In this document: positions 44,951 to 54,107 of the stretch, piece by piece
How positions within the stretch are numbered: the stretch's first letter is position 1
Layout of the letters: each line of letters opens with the position of its first letter
Source of the DNA: Halomonas sp. McH1-25
GTDB taxonomy: Bacteria > Pseudomonadota > Gammaproteobacteria > Pseudomonadales > Halomonadaceae
NCBI RefSeq assembly: GCF_022348165.1
Contig: NZ_JAKRFI010000001.1
Span: 496,001 to 560,000, forward strand
Direction: 5' to 3'
Length of the DNA stretch: 64,000 nucleotides
Notes under the pieces: generated by a model
Database searches by the model: none
Told to the model about the DNA's origin: nothing
The model's input: only the letters and a program-made list of their open reading frames with translations
Position numbers and translations under genes: made by a program

Positions 44951-46309
44951 TCAGGACTGCTGCGAAGTCGCCTCATCCTCTTCGGCTTCTTCGTCCTCTC
45001 CGCCCTGCTGCTGGGCCGCCTGTAGCGCCTGCTCGTAGGACATCTCGACGTCTTTAACCTGTGCCTGCTCGAGAAGCTTGTCAACCGCCTTCTCTTCGAG
45101 AACGGCAGACTTGACCTGATTCTTCATCTGCTCGTCCTTGAGATAGTACTCGATGACCTGCTCAGGCTGCTGGTACTGCTGGGCGAGTTCCTCGACCTTG
45201 GCCTTGATCTCGTCATCGCTGGCGTCCAGCTCATGCACCTTGATGACTTCGGCCAGCAGCAGACCCACTTGCACCCGGCTCTTGGCCTGTTCGGCGAACA
45301 GTTCGTCCGGCAGCTGCGAGACATCGAAGTCGTCACCCAGGCCGAACTGTTGGGCGGCCTGACGCTTGAGCCCATCGGTTTCCTGACTGACCAACGATGC
45401 AGGCACCGGTATATCGTTGGCCTGTTTCAGGGCATCCAGGGCCTGCTGCTTGACGCGGTTATCGACCGCCTGCTTGACCTCGCGCTCCATGTTCTTGCGC
45501 ACTTCGCCACGGAACTTGTCGAGATCGCCATCGTCGACGCCGAACTGCTTGACGAACTCGGCGTCGACTTCCGGCAACTGCTGGGCGCTGACCTGATGCA
45601 CCTTGACCTGGAAGGTCGCTTCGTTACCGGCCAGATGCTCAGCCTGGTAATCCTCGGGGAAGGTAACCTTGATCTCGGTTTCGTCGCCGGCCTTGACCCC
45701 GACCAGTTGCTCCTCGAAACCGGGAATAAAGCTATTGGACCCCAGTACGAGGTCGTGCCCTTCGGCCTCACCGCCTTCGAACGGCTCATCGCCCAGGAAG
45801 CCCTTGAAGTCGATCTTGACCTGATCGCCCGTCTCGGCGGCACGGTCGACGACTTCCCACTGGGCATTCTGCTTGCGCAGGGTCTCGATCATCTGATCGA
45901 TGTCGCCGTCATTGACACTGGCTACCGGACGCTCGATTTCGCTGCCCTCGATGGAGGCCAACTCGAACTCCGGATAGACCTCCAGCGTCGCGACGAACTC
46001 CAGGTCCTTGCCCGCTTCGTTGACGGTGGGCTCGATCGACGGATACCCCGCCGGGTTCAGGCTCTGCTCGGTGATTGCCCGGACATAATGCTGACGCATT
46101 AGTTCGCCCACCACTTCATTACGCACGTCGCGACCGTAGCGCTGCTTCACCACCGCCATCGGCACCCGTCCCTGACGGAAGCCGTTGAGGCGAATGTTCT
46201 TGGCGGTGTCCTTGAGACGGGCGGCGACGGCCTCATCGACTTCATTGGATGGCACCTGCACGGTGACGCGGCGCTCGATCTGTGAAGTCGTTTCGACGGA
46301 AACTTGCAT
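44951..46309 (-). CDS. tig: Trigger factor
   Basis: A 452-residue ribosome-associated chaperone. The ribosome-binding domain has the signature GFRQGRVPMAVV (the GFRxGxxP motif, about residues 43-54), the FKBP-like PPIase domain follows (VKIDFKGFLGDEPFEGGEAEG), and the helical C-terminal chaperone domain ends in an acidic tail (GGEDEEAEEDEA). Order tig-clpP-clpX-lon-hupB-ppiD is the conserved gammaproteobacterial one. Confidence 0.97.
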   Translation of the reverse strand: MQVSVETTSQIERRVTVQVPSNEVDEAVAARLKDTAKNIRLNGFRQGRVPMAVVKQRYGRDVRNEVVGELMRQHYVRAITEQSLNPAGYPSIEPTVNEAGKDLEFVATLEVYPEFELASIEGSEIERPVASVNDGDIDQMIETLRKQNAQWEVVDRAAETGDQVKIDFKGFLGDEPFEGGEAEGHDLVLGSNSFIPGFEEQLVGVKAGDETEIKVTFPEDYQAEHLAGNEATFQVKVHQVSAQQLPEVDAEFVKQFGVDDGDLDKFRGEVRKNMEREVKQAVDNRVKQQALDALKQANDIPVPASLVSQETDGLKRQAAQQFGLGDDFDVSQLPDELFAEQAKSRVQVGLLLAEVIKVHELDASDDEIKAKVEELAQQYQQPEQVIEYYLKDEQMKNQVKSAVLEEKAVDKLLEQAQVKDVEMSYEQALQAAQQQGGEDEEAEEDEATSQQS

Positions 46310-46360
46310 GAAAGGTCCTCTACCGACTGGGGGCGTTTGAAAGTGCGTTCAAAAGGGAGG

Positions 46361-46389
46361 ATTTTAAGAATCCCTGCACGCGCTGGCAA
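46361..46389 (-). promoter_or_regulatory. Sigma-70 promoter of tig
   Basis: On the minus strand TTGCCA (46389-46384), 17-nt spacer, TAAAAT (46366-46361), each five of six to consensus, about 50 nt upstream of the tig ATG. The remainder of the 267-bp gap to the tRNA-His gene shows nothing else certain. Confidence 0.7.
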
Positions 46390-46576
46390 GCGCGTCATGC
46401 GGCTGTATATGGGGACATCCGCAGGATTTGCAAGGGCAACGGAAAAAACCCCGCCATTGCAGCGCTTAACGCGCATAGAGGCGTCAACGGATATACGCGA
46501 AGGAAGCCGAAACAGAAATCGCCACGAGCGTGGCAACATACAATCAGGATAAAAGAGGGGCAACCGGGAAAAGAAA

Positions 46577-46652
46577 TGGGGTGGATGATGGGGATCGAAC
46601 CCACGACCACCGGAGCCACAATCCGGGGCTCTACCACTGAGCTACATCCACC
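46577..46652 (-). tRNA. tRNA-His (GTG)
   Basis: Minus-strand cloverleaf: acceptor GTGGATG with CATCCAC, encoded G(-1) opposite C73, D-arm GCTCAGTGGTAGAGC, anticodon stem CCGGA/TCCGG with loop TTGTGGC (anticodon GTG), T-arm GTGGGTTCGATCCCAT-like, and encoded CCA (TGG at 46577-46579). The encoded extra G(-1) is the identity element of bacterial tRNA-His. Confidence 0.96.
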
Positions 46653-46680
46653 ACTTCTTCAATAAACGAGACAGACGACA

Positions 46681-46756
46681 TGGGGTGGATGATGGGGATC
46701 GAACCCACGACCACCGGAGCCACAATCCGGGGCTCTACCACTGAGCTACATCCACC
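46681..46756 (-). tRNA. tRNA-His (GTG), second identical copy
   Basis: Same sequence as the copy at 46577-46652, including G(-1) and the encoded CCA, with a 28-bp spacer between them. A recent tandem duplication or gene-converted pair. Confidence 0.96.
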
Positions 46757-46820
46757 ATATCGAACTGCTGCTTACGGTATTGACCATGCCAGGCCGGCCT
46801 ATGGAAGCTGGCCAGCAACT

Positions 46821-46897
46821 TGGCGCGCCCAGCAGGACTCGAACCTGCAACCTACGGCTTAGAAGGCCGTTGCTCTATCCGGTTGAGCTATAGGCGC
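46821..46897 (-). tRNA. tRNA-Arg (TCT)
   Basis: Minus-strand cloverleaf starting GCGCCTATAGCTCA; anticodon stem ACGGC with loop CTTCTAA, anticodon TCT (reads AGA, rare in high-G+C genes). T-loop GGTTCGAGTCC and encoded CCA (TGG at 46821-46823). Confidence 0.95.
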
Positions 46898-46985
46898 ATA
46901 GTGTCTCTACGAGAGAGTCATATTACGGCCCCAAGCTTCCAACCACAACCCCATCGATCAAATAAACCTTTACCAATCAATAGGT

Positions 46986-47062
46986 TGGTCGGGGTAGAGG
47001 GATTTGAACCCCCGACATCCTGCTCCCAAAGCAGGCGCGCTACCAGACTGCGCTATACCCCG
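46986..47062 (-). tRNA. tRNA-Pro (TGG)
   Basis: Minus-strand cloverleaf starting CGGGGTATAGCGCAG; anticodon stem CCTGC with loop TTTGGGA, anticodon TGG. T-loop GGTTCAAATCC and encoded CCA (TGG at 46986-46988). It is the first gene of the tRNA transcript Pro-Arg-His-His. Confidence 0.95.
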
Positions 47063-47116
47063 CCGTTCGTAGCCACGGCCAAGACGTCACCGCTCGGGCC
47101 TCGTCAAGCGCTGCGT

Positions 47117-47144
47117 ATTCTACGTAACTTTGCCCAAAGGTCAA
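47117..47144 (-). promoter_or_regulatory. Sigma-70 promoter of the tRNA operon
   Basis: On the minus strand TTGACC (47144-47139), 16-nt spacer, TAGAAT (47122-47117), 55 nt upstream of tRNA-Pro. A good match for a strong stable-RNA promoter. Confidence 0.7.
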
Positions 47145-47178
47145 GCCCTTGGCCTAACCACTGCAACGTAGCGGCGCT

Positions 47179-47206
47179 TTGACAGCCGCTTCGGACATGC
47201 GAAAAT
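47179..47206 (+). promoter_or_regulatory. Candidate sigma-70 promoter of folD
   Basis: TTGACA (47179-47184), 16 nt, GAAAAT (47201-47206), 53 nt before the folD ATG. The -35 is perfect and the -10 four of six. Confidence 0.5.
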
Positions 47207-47258
47207 CCCGCCTTCTCTTCCGCAGCGCTTCTGCTCGACAGTACCAAAGGAATCTTTG

Positions 47259-48122
47259 ATGTCAGCCCAACTGATCGACGGCAAAGCCATTGCCGCGCAA
47301 GTCCGCCAACAAGTCGCTCGCCAAGTGAAGACCCGTCACGCAACCGGCAAGCGCATCCCCGGGCTTGCCGTGGTGCTGGTTGGTGAAGATCCGGCGTCCG
47401 AAGTCTATGTGCGTAACAAGCATCTTGCCTGTGAGCAGGCCGGCATCCTTTCCTTTCGTCACCAACTGACCGCCGATACGAGCCAGGAAGCGCTGGAAAC
47501 CCTCGTCGACGAGCTGAACGATGACCCCACGGTCGACGGCATCCTGGTGCAGTTGCCTCTGCCTGAGCACCTGGACGCCCGCCCGATCCTCGAGCGCATC
47601 CGCCCCGACAAGGACGTGGACGGCTTTCATCCCTACAACCTCGGCCGCCTCGCCCAGCGCCTGCCCGTACTGCGCCCCTGTACGCCCAAGGGCATCATGA
47701 CCCTGCTGCAGGAAACCGGCCTTCAGGTACGCGGCCTCGACGCAACCATCGTCGGCGCATCCAACATCGTCGGGCGACCCATGGCGCTCGAGCTGCTGCT
47801 GGCCGGCTGCACGACGACGATCTGCCACCGTTTCACCCGCGATCTGGAGACCCATGTCCGCGATGCCGACCTGCTGGTCGTCGCGGTAGGCAAGCCGGGC
47901 GTGGTCAAGGGCGAATGGGTGAAGGAAGGCGCCATCGTCATCGATGTCGGCATCAATCGTTTGGATAGCGGCCAGTTGATCGGTGACATCGAGTTCGAGC
48001 CGGCGGCCAGGCGCGCCAGCTACATCACGCCGGTACCGGGTGGCGTAGGCCCCATGACGGTCGCTTCGCTACTGGAAAACACGCTGTACGCCGCCGAACT
48101 GCACGATGCCATGCATAAGTGA
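47259..48122 (+). CDS. folD: Bifunctional methylenetetrahydrofolate dehydrogenase/cyclohydrolase FolD
   Basis: A 287-residue enzyme that interconverts methylene-, methenyl- and formyl-tetrahydrofolate. Signatures: [21 protein letters not shown] (with the substrate-site YVRNK), [14 protein letters not shown], the NADP site [18 protein letters not shown] and [19 protein letters not shown]. The ATG at 47259 follows AAAGGAATCTTTG; a TTG directly before it is not needed. Confidence 0.97.
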   Translation: MSAQLIDGKAIAAQVRQQVARQVKTRHATGKRIPGLAVVLVGEDPASEVYVRNKHLACEQAGILSFRHQLTADTSQEALETLVDELNDDPTVDGILVQLPLPEHLDARPILERIRPDKDVDGFHPYNLGRLAQRLPVLRPCTPKGIMTLLQETGLQVRGLDATIVGASNIVGRPMALELLLAGCTTTICHRFTRDLETHVRDADLLVVAVGKPGVVKGEWVKEGAIVIDVGINRLDSGQLIGDIEFEPAARRASYITPVPGGVGPMTVASLLENTLYAAELHDAMHK

Positions 48123-48133
48123 GACATGTTGCG

Positions 48134-48139
48134 TATAAT
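48134..48139 (+). promoter_or_regulatory. Possible -10 element for luxS-mtnN
   Basis: A perfect TATAAT, 52 nt before the luxS ATG, in the short gap after folD. The -35 region (around 48111-48116, ATGCAT) is a poor match, so this is a candidate only. Confidence 0.35.
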
Positions 48140-48191
48140 CGCCACCTGTTTTACCGCCTGCACAACGATCAACGATGTTCTGGAGAATGGG

Positions 48192-48662
48192 ATGAGCGAT
48201 CAGCAGCAGATGAACGTCGAAAGCTTCAACCTGGACCACACCAAGGTCAAGGCGCCCTATGTCCGTCTGGCTGGAATCAAGACCGGCGACAACGGCGACC
48301 ATATCCACAAATACGACATGCGCTTCTGCCAGCCCAACCGTGAACACATGGAGATGCCGGCCCTGCACTCGCTGGAACATCTGATGGCGGAACTGTCGCG
48401 CAACCATAGCGACAAGGTCGTCGACATCAGCCCGATGGGTTGCCAGACCGGTTTCTACGTCGCGATGATCAATCACGACGACTACGACGACGTGCTCGAC
48501 CTGCTGGCCAAGACATTGGAAGACGTTCTGGAAGCCAAGGAAGTCCCGGCCTGCAACGAAATGCAGTGCGGTTGGGCGGCCAGCCACAGCCTGGAAGGCG
48601 CCCAGGCGTTGGCCCGCAACTTCCTGGCCAAACGCAATGAATGGAACCAGGTATTCGCCTGA
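48192..48662 (+). CDS. luxS: S-ribosylhomocysteine lyase LuxS
   Basis: A 156-residue enzyme that splits S-ribosylhomocysteine into homocysteine and DPD, the AI-2 precursor. Metal ligands His59 and His63 (HSLEH, with Glu62) and Cys126 ([12 protein letters not shown]) and the catalytic Cys84 (PMGCQTGFY) are all present. The ATG at 48192 follows GGAGAATGG. Its TGA overlaps the mtnN ATG (TGATG), so both enzymes of the two-step SAH recycling are translated together. Confidence 0.97.
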   Translation: MSDQQQMNVESFNLDHTKVKAPYVRLAGIKTGDNGDHIHKYDMRFCQPNREHMEMPALHSLEHLMAELSRNHSDKVVDISPMGCQTGFYVAMINHDDYDDVLDLLAKTLEDVLEAKEVPACNEMQCGWAASHSLEGAQALARNFLAKRNEWNQVFA

Positions 48663-49387
48663 TGCAGAAAATCGGAATCATTGGCGCCATGGCGGAAGAA
48701 GTCGCCCTGCTCGCCTCACGGCTGGACAATCGACGTACACGCGAGCATGTGGGTTCCACCTTTCACATCGGCCAGTTGCATGGAGTCGATGTAGTGATCC
48801 TCCAGTCGGGCATCGGCAAGGTGAATGCCGCCATAGGTACGACCCTGCTGCTCGACATGTACCAGCCCGAAGTCATTATAAATACGGGCTCGGCGGGCGG
48901 CTTCGGTAGCGACTTGCGGGTTGGCGACGTAGTGATCTCCACTGAAGTGCGCCATCACGACGTCGATGCGGTGGTCTTCGGCTATGAGCATGGACAGGTT
49001 CCTCGCATGCCGGCCGCCTATTTGCCAGACGACAGGCTGGTACGGGTCGCGCGGGATTGCATCGAAAGCCTGGGTCATTTGCGCGTACACGAAGGGCTGA
49101 TCGCCACCGGCGACGCTTTCATGGCTTGTCCCGATGCCGTGCAGCGCACCCGCGAGCGTTTCCCGACCATGCTGGCGGCGGAAATGGAAGCGGCAGCCAT
49201 TGCCCAGACCTGCCATCTGTACGGATGCCCCTTCGTAGTGATCCGCGCCTTGTCGGACATCGCCGGCAAGGAATCCAACGTTTCCTTCCAGCAGTTCATC
49301 GAACAAGCCGCCACGCACTCGGCGGAGATGGTCGAAGCCATGGTCAAACGCCTGGGCACGCCCCTCGAAGCCAGCGTCGAAGCCTGA
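48662..49387 (+). CDS. mtnN: 5'-methylthioadenosine/S-adenosylhomocysteine nucleosidase
   Basis: A 241-residue nucleosidase (Pfs) that cleaves adenine from SAH and MTA, producing the LuxS substrate. Signatures: KIGIIGAMAEEVALL, LQSGIGKVNAAIGTT, NTGSAGGF, FPTMLAAEMEAAAIAQTC (substrate-binding Glu) and VIRALSDIAGKESNV with the catalytic Asp. Start/stop overlap with luxS. Confidence 0.96.
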   Translation: MQKIGIIGAMAEEVALLASRLDNRRTREHVGSTFHIGQLHGVDVVILQSGIGKVNAAIGTTLLLDMYQPEVIINTGSAGGFGSDLRVGDVVISTEVRHHDVDAVVFGYEHGQVPRMPAAYLPDDRLVRVARDCIESLGHLRVHEGLIATGDAFMACPDAVQRTRERFPTMLAAEMEAAAIAQTCHLYGCPFVVIRALSDIAGKESNVSFQQFIEQAATHSAEMVEAMVKRLGTPLEASVEA

Positions 49388-49424
49388 GCCGGCCCTACTG
49401 GCAAATCACCCGGTTCGGTCAGTG

Positions 49425-49459
49425 AAAAACCGCAGCGCCAACACGGCGCCGCGGTTTTT
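49425..49459. terminator. Bidirectional terminator between mtnN and cysS
   Basis: AAAAACCGC (49425-49433) pairs with GCGGTTTTT (49451-49459), and inside GCGCC (49435-49439) with GGCGC (49445-49449). A/T-ends supply a U-tract both ways between the converging genes. Confidence 0.9.
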
Positions 49460-49476
49460 CGTTCCAGACATCCTGC

Positions 49477-50859
49477 CTACCTTTCGAATACCCAACTCGT
49501 ACCTTCGCGGGAATCCTTGAGTACGATGCCCATGGTAGCGAGTTCGTCACGGATACGGTCGGCCCGACCAAAGTCGCGCTGCACCTTGGCTTCGGCACGC
49601 GCAGCGATTCGCGCCTCGATCTCGGCTTCGGAAATCGGCAGGTTCGTCGCTCCCGCCTTGAGAAAAGCGGACGGCTCCTGGCCAAACAGCCCGAGGATAC
49701 CGCCCAGGCGCTTCAGCTCGAATGCCAGGATCGGCGCCTGCTCGGGCGCTTCCTTACGCGCCCGATTCAGATCGCGAACCAGCTCGAACAGCACGGCAAG
49801 CGCCTCGGCGGTATTGAAGTCATCGTCCATCGCCTCGACGAATCGCGCCTGATAGCGCTCATCCACATCGCCCTGCACCGGCTCGATGCCCTCGAGCGCA
49901 TTGTAGAAACGTTCCAAAGAACGTCGCGCCTCGTCGAGTGCATCGGGTGCATAGTTGATCGGACTGCGATAGTGGCTGGACAGCAACAGGTAACGAACCA
50001 CCTCGGGATCGTGCACTTCAAGCACCTCCCGGATGGTGAAGAAATTGCCCAATGACTTGGACATCTTCTGCTGGTCGACTCTGACCGCGCCGGCATGCAT
50101 CCAGGTATTGACGTAACGTTGACCGGTCGCCGCCTCGCTCTGGGCAATCTCGTTCTCGTGGTGCGGGAAGGTCAGGTCCGGCCCGCCGCCATGAATGTCG
50201 AACGTCTCCCCCAGACAGCAGGTCGACATGGCGGAACATTCGATGTGCCAGCCCGGGCGGCCGTTACCCCAAGGCGACGGCCAGCTCGCCTCGTCCGGCT
50301 TGGCCGCTTTCCAGAGTACGAAATCGAGCGGGTCTTCCTTGTGCGCTTCGACCTCGACACGCGCACCGGCACGCATCTCATCGAGATTGCGATTGTTGAG
50401 CTTGCCGTAGCCAGCGAACTTGCGTACCCGATAATAGACGTCGCCGTTGTCGGCGCGGTAGGCATATTCCTTCTCGATCAGTAGCTCGATCATGGCAATG
50501 ATCTCATCGATATATGCCGTCGCCCGGGGTTCGCGGTCGGGACGCAGCACGCCAAGACGATCCTCGTCCTCATGCATGGCCGCGATCATGCGCTCGGTGA
50601 GGCTGACGATGGTTTCGCCATTCTCGTCGGCACGCTTGAGGATCTTGTCGTCGACGTCGGTGATATTGCGCACGTAGGTCACGTCGTAACCGCGTTCCCG
50701 CAGGTAACGGGTAATCACGTCGAACGCGACCATGACCCGCGCATGACCGATGTGGCAATAGTCGTAGACCGTGATGCCACACACGTACATGCGCACCTTG
50801 CCCGGCTCGATGGGACTGAAAGTCTCCTTGCGCCGGGTCAGGGTATTGTAGATCTGCAT
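49477..50859 (-). CDS. cysS: Cysteinyl-tRNA synthetase
   Basis: A 460-residue class I synthetase with [16 protein letters not shown] (HIGH), the zinc-site Cys/His residues around HIECSAMS, and [12 protein letters not shown] (KMSKS). The ATG at 50859 ([16 protein letters not shown]) is the family start; a GTG at 50868, overlapping the glnS stop, is the alternative. It follows glnS closely, so the two synthetases probably form one transcript. Confidence 0.97.
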   Translation of the reverse strand: MQIYNTLTRRKETFSPIEPGKVRMYVCGITVYDYCHIGHARVMVAFDVITRYLRERGYDVTYVRNITDVDDKILKRADENGETIVSLTERMIAAMHEDEDRLGVLRPDREPRATAYIDEIIAMIELLIEKEYAYRADNGDVYYRVRKFAGYGKLNNRNLDEMRAGARVEVEAHKEDPLDFVLWKAAKPDEASWPSPWGNGRPGWHIECSAMSTCCLGETFDIHGGGPDLTFPHHENEIAQSEAATGQRYVNTWMHAGAVRVDQQKMSKSLGNFFTIREVLEVHDPEVVRYLLLSSHYRSPINYAPDALDEARRSLERFYNALEGIEPVQGDVDERYQARFVEAMDDDFNTAEALAVLFELVRDLNRARKEAPEQAPILAFELKRLGGILGLFGQEPSAFLKAGATNLPISEAEIEARIAARAEAKVQRDFGRADRIRDELATMGIVLKDSREGTSWVFER

Positions 50860-50864
50860 GCCAC

Positions 50865-52544
50865 TCACCCCTTCTTCTGGATCTTGGCCCAGGTATCCTT
50901 GAGTCCCACGGTCCGGTTGAAGACACGCCTGCCCTCGGCCAAGGCATGCCGGTCAGCGCAGAAATAGCCCACCCGCTCGAACTGAAAGCGATCCTCGGGT
51001 CCGATTTCGGCCAGGCTCGGCTCGCCATAGCCTTCGACCACGCTCAGCGAGTTCTCGTTGAGGTGTTCGAGGAAATCGACGTCGCGGTCGCGATCCGGCG
51101 CCTCGACCTGGAACAGATTGTCATAGAGACGCACTTCGACCGGCACGGCATGCGCCGCACTGACCCAGTGAATCACGCCCTTGACCTTGCGCCCTTCGGG
51201 GTTCTTGCCGAGCGTGTCGAAATCCACCGAACAGCGCAGTTCCTCGATGTCGCCCGAGGCGCTCTTGATGACCTCGTCGCAGCGAATGACGTAGGCATTG
51301 CGCAGGCGAACTTCCTTGCCCGGCGCCAGGCGGAAGAACTTCTTGGGCGGCTCTTCCATGAAATCGTCGGCATCGATCCATATCTCGCGACTCAGCGGCA
51401 GCTTGCGCACGCCCATGTCGTCTCGTGCCGGATGCCCGGGCACCTCGAAGACCTCGTCATGATCTTCCGCGACATTGGTCAACACCACCTTGAGCGGCTT
51501 GAGCACGCACATGGCACGTGGCGCGTTGTCTTCCAGATCGGAGCGAATGGCGTGATAGAGCATCGCAATATCCACCATGCCACCCTCGGCACGGGTCACC
51601 CCGATCATGTCGCAGAACTTGCGGATCGAATTCGGCGTGTAGCCACGCCGGCGCATACCGGACACCGTCGGCATACGAGGGTCGTCCCAACCGTCGACGA
51701 TCCCCTTGTCAACCAGCAGCTTGAGCTTGCGCTTTGAGGTAACGGTATAGTTCAGATTCAGCCGCGCGAACTCGATCTGGCGGGGGCGAGCCGGCACCGG
51801 CAGGTTCTCGAGGAACCAGTCGTAGAGCGGGCGGTGATCCTCGAACTCCAGCGTGCATAGCGAGTGAGTCACGCCTTCGATGGCATCCGACTGACCGTGG
51901 GCAAAATCGTAGGAGGGATAGATCTTCCACTTGTCGCCCGTCTGGTGATGACTGGCATGGCGGATACGATAGAGCACCGGATCGCGCAGGTTGATGTTGG
52001 GCGATGTCATGTCGATCTTGGCGCGCAGCACCTTCTCGCCTTCGGCGAACTCCCCGGTGCGCATGCGCTCCAGCAAGTCCAGGTTTTCTTCGGCAGAACG
52101 CTCACGATAGGGGCTCGGACGCCCCGGCTCGGTGAGCGTACCGCGGTATTCACGGATCTCCTCGGCGGACAGATCGTCGACGTATGCCTTGCCTTCGCGA
52201 ATCAAGTGCTGCGCCCAGGCATAGAGCTGATCGAAGTAATCCGAGGCATAACGAACGTTGCCGGCCCATTGAAAGCCCAGCCATTCCACATCGGCCTTGA
52301 TGGCATCGATGTAAGCCTGCTCTTCCTTGGCCGGGTTGGTGTCGTCGAAACGCAGATTACAACCACCGCCGAACTGCTCGGCAATCCCGAAATTCAGGCA
52401 TATCGACTTGGCATGGCCGATATGCAGAAATCCATTGGGTTCCGGAGGGAAACGGGTGACGACGGTATCGACGGAGCCCGCTTCGATCTCTTCCCTGATC
52501 TGGTTGCGAATGAAATTCGGGGCGCTGGTACTCTCGGTGGTCAT
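50865..52544 (-). CDS. glnS: Glutaminyl-tRNA synthetase
   Basis: A 559-residue class I synthetase: [21 protein letters not shown] (HIGH), [11 protein letters not shown], and the KMSKS counterpart TSKRKLKLL, followed by the anticodon-binding beta barrels. The ATG at 52544 ([16 protein letters not shown]) is the family start; the frame upstream to 52706 is a chance extension. It is divergent from ppiB. Confidence 0.97.
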   Translation of the reverse strand: MTTESTSAPNFIRNQIREEIEAGSVDTVVTRFPPEPNGFLHIGHAKSICLNFGIAEQFGGGCNLRFDDTNPAKEEQAYIDAIKADVEWLGFQWAGNVRYASDYFDQLYAWAQHLIREGKAYVDDLSAEEIREYRGTLTEPGRPSPYRERSAEENLDLLERMRTGEFAEGEKVLRAKIDMTSPNINLRDPVLYRIRHASHHQTGDKWKIYPSYDFAHGQSDAIEGVTHSLCTLEFEDHRPLYDWFLENLPVPARPRQIEFARLNLNYTVTSKRKLKLLVDKGIVDGWDDPRMPTVSGMRRRGYTPNSIRKFCDMIGVTRAEGGMVDIAMLYHAIRSDLEDNAPRAMCVLKPLKVVLTNVAEDHDEVFEVPGHPARDDMGVRKLPLSREIWIDADDFMEEPPKKFFRLAPGKEVRLRNAYVIRCDEVIKSASGDIEELRCSVDFDTLGKNPEGRKVKGVIHWVSAAHAVPVEVRLYDNLFQVEAPDRDRDVDFLEHLNENSLSVVEGYGEPSLAEIGPEDRFQFERVGYFCADRHALAEGRRVFNRTVGLKDTWAKIQKKG

Positions 52545-52622
52545 ATGGTGTCCATGAACCTCTGGGATCGCGAATGGCGAAGCGGTAATGAACCCCGGCT
52601 TCGCGCGTAGAACGAAAGACGC

Positions 52623-52629
52623 TATTATA
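52623..52629. promoter_or_regulatory. Overlapping -10 elements for glnS (minus) and ppiB (plus)
   Basis: The palindromic CGCTATTATAGCG contains TATAAT on the minus strand (52629-52624) and TATTAT on the plus strand (52623-52628). Neither has a clear -35, but the position between divergent genes fits. Confidence 0.4.
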
Positions 52630-52686
52630 GCGCGACGCTCAAGCGCTTCGCCAAGGCGCACCATTTCTGACAGTTGAGAAACCTCC

Positions 52687-53181
52687 ATGATCGTCCTGCA
52701 TACCAATCACGGCGAGATCCACATCCAGCTCGATTACGAAAATGCCCCCAAGACGGCGGCAAATTTCGAGCAGTACGTGCGTGACGGCCATTTCGACAAC
52801 ACACTGTTCCATCGCGTGATTAACGGCTTCATGATCCAAGGCGGCGGTTTCGACCTCGATTTCGAGCAGAAGCCCACCCGCGAGCCGATCGAGAACGAAG
52901 CCGACAACGGCCTGAAGAACCGCAAGGGCACTCTCGCCATGGCCCGTACCCAGGATCCGCACTCGGCCACTGCCCAGTTCTTCATCAACGTGGCAGACAA
53001 TGACTTCCTCGACCATCGTGGCAAGAACCTGCAGGGCTGGGGCTACTGTGTATTCGGCGAAGTGGTCGAAGGCATGGATGTCGTCGAGAGCATCAAGGAC
53101 GTCCCGACGACCCGTCGCGGCATGCATGCCGACGTTCCCGCAGAAGACGTCGTCATCCAGCGCGCGGAAATCGTCGACTGA
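52687..53181 (+). CDS. ppiB: Peptidyl-prolyl cis-trans isomerase B (cyclophilin)
   Basis: A 164-residue cytoplasmic cyclophilin without signal peptide: [18 protein letters not shown], the catalytic Arg in [21 protein letters not shown] and [17 protein letters not shown]. Length equals that of E. coli PpiB. It has its own terminator. Confidence 0.96.
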   Translation: MIVLHTNHGEIHIQLDYENAPKTAANFEQYVRDGHFDNTLFHRVINGFMIQGGGFDLDFEQKPTREPIENEADNGLKNRKGTLAMARTQDPHSATAQFFINVADNDFLDHRGKNLQGWGYCVFGEVVEGMDVVESIKDVPTTRRGMHADVPAEDVVIQRAEIVD

Positions 53182-53201
53182 ACGCTGAACTGATATTGAA
53201 G

Positions 53202-53224
53202 CGGCCCGCTACGGCGGGCCGTTT
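53202..53224 (+). terminator. Rho-independent terminator of ppiB
   Basis: CGGCCCGC (53202-53209), loop TACG, GCGGGCCG (53214-53221), then TTTC. It begins 21 nt after the ppiB stop. Confidence 0.8.
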
Positions 53225-53293
53225 CATGACGAGGCCCTTGCCCTTGCATCAGGCAACGCCAGGACCGCCCCCGACCACTGACGGTACGGACGC

Positions 53294-54022
53294 ATGACGA
53301 TACGACTGATTTCCGACCTGCACCTGCATGCCGGTGCCCCCGAGATCGCCGAGGGATTCTTACGTTACCTCGATGAGCGCGGCCGTCATGCCGAATCGCT
53401 CTATATTCTCGGCGACTTCTTCGAAGCCTGGATCGGCGACGACTACCAGGGCGAATTCGAGGCCCGCATCATCGCGGCACTCAAGGACGTTAGCGATAGC
53501 GGCACGCAACTTTACTTCATGCACGGCAATCGCGACTTCCTGATCGGGGAGGGTTTTGCACAGGCCACCGGGTCGACGCTCCTGCCGGATCCCAGCATTG
53601 TCACGTTGGGAGACCAACGCATCCTACTGATGCATGGCGACAGCCTATGCACCCGTGACGAAACCTACATGAAGTTCCGCGCCATGGTTCGCGATCCACA
53701 GTGGCAGGCGCAGATTCTGGCCTTGCCCGTAGAACAACGGCTCGAACTGGCCCGCAGCCTGCGCAGCCAGTCAGGCGAGGCCAGTTCCAACAAGGCGGAA
53801 GACATCATGGATGTCACGCCGGAAGACGTCGTGCACGAAATGGCGCAACATAATGTGCGCACATTGATTCACGGCCATACCCACCGCCCCGCCGTACACG
53901 AACTACAGGTCGCTGGAGACGCGGCGAAACGTATCGTACTGGGCGACTGGCAACCTCACCAGGGCTGGGAAATCCGCATCGAAACGAATGGCCAGCCCGA
54001 GCTGCTTCAGTTCACTTTCTAA
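53294..54022 (+). CDS. lpxH: UDP-2,3-diacylglucosamine diphosphatase LpxH
   Basis: A 242-residue metallophosphoesterase of lipid A synthesis, which makes lipid X from UDP-2,3-diacylglucosamine. The metal motifs are all there: ISDLHLH, LGDFFEAWIGDD, HGNRDF, LMHGD and HGHTHRPAVH. The pairing ppiB-lpxH is found in many gammaproteobacteria. Confidence 0.95.
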   Translation: MTIRLISDLHLHAGAPEIAEGFLRYLDERGRHAESLYILGDFFEAWIGDDYQGEFEARIIAALKDVSDSGTQLYFMHGNRDFLIGEGFAQATGSTLLPDPSIVTLGDQRILLMHGDSLCTRDETYMKFRAMVRDPQWQAQILALPVEQRLELARSLRSQSGEASSNKAEDIMDVTPEDVVHEMAQHNVRTLIHGHTHRPAVHELQVAGDAAKRIVLGDWQPHQGWEIRIETNGQPELLQFTF

Positions 54023-54050
54023 ACGTCCGACCATTCGCGCCTGTACGCCA

Positions 54051-54079
54051 ACGGGGCGCTGCCAACAGCAGCGCCCCGT
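54051..54079 (+). terminator. Rho-independent terminator of lpxH
   Basis: An 11-bp stem ACGGGGCGCTG (54051-54061) with its complement at 54069-54079, 7-nt loop, followed by ATCGTTTTC. It also separates lpxH from the converging regulator gene. Confidence 0.85.
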
Positions 54080-54107
54080 ATCGTTTTCGAATGCAAGCTC
54101 GGCTTCT

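Noticed and set aside
46577-46756. Short direct repeats resembling a repeat array
   Set aside because: They are two complete tRNA-His genes with cloverleaf folding and encoded CCA, not CRISPR or mobile repeats.
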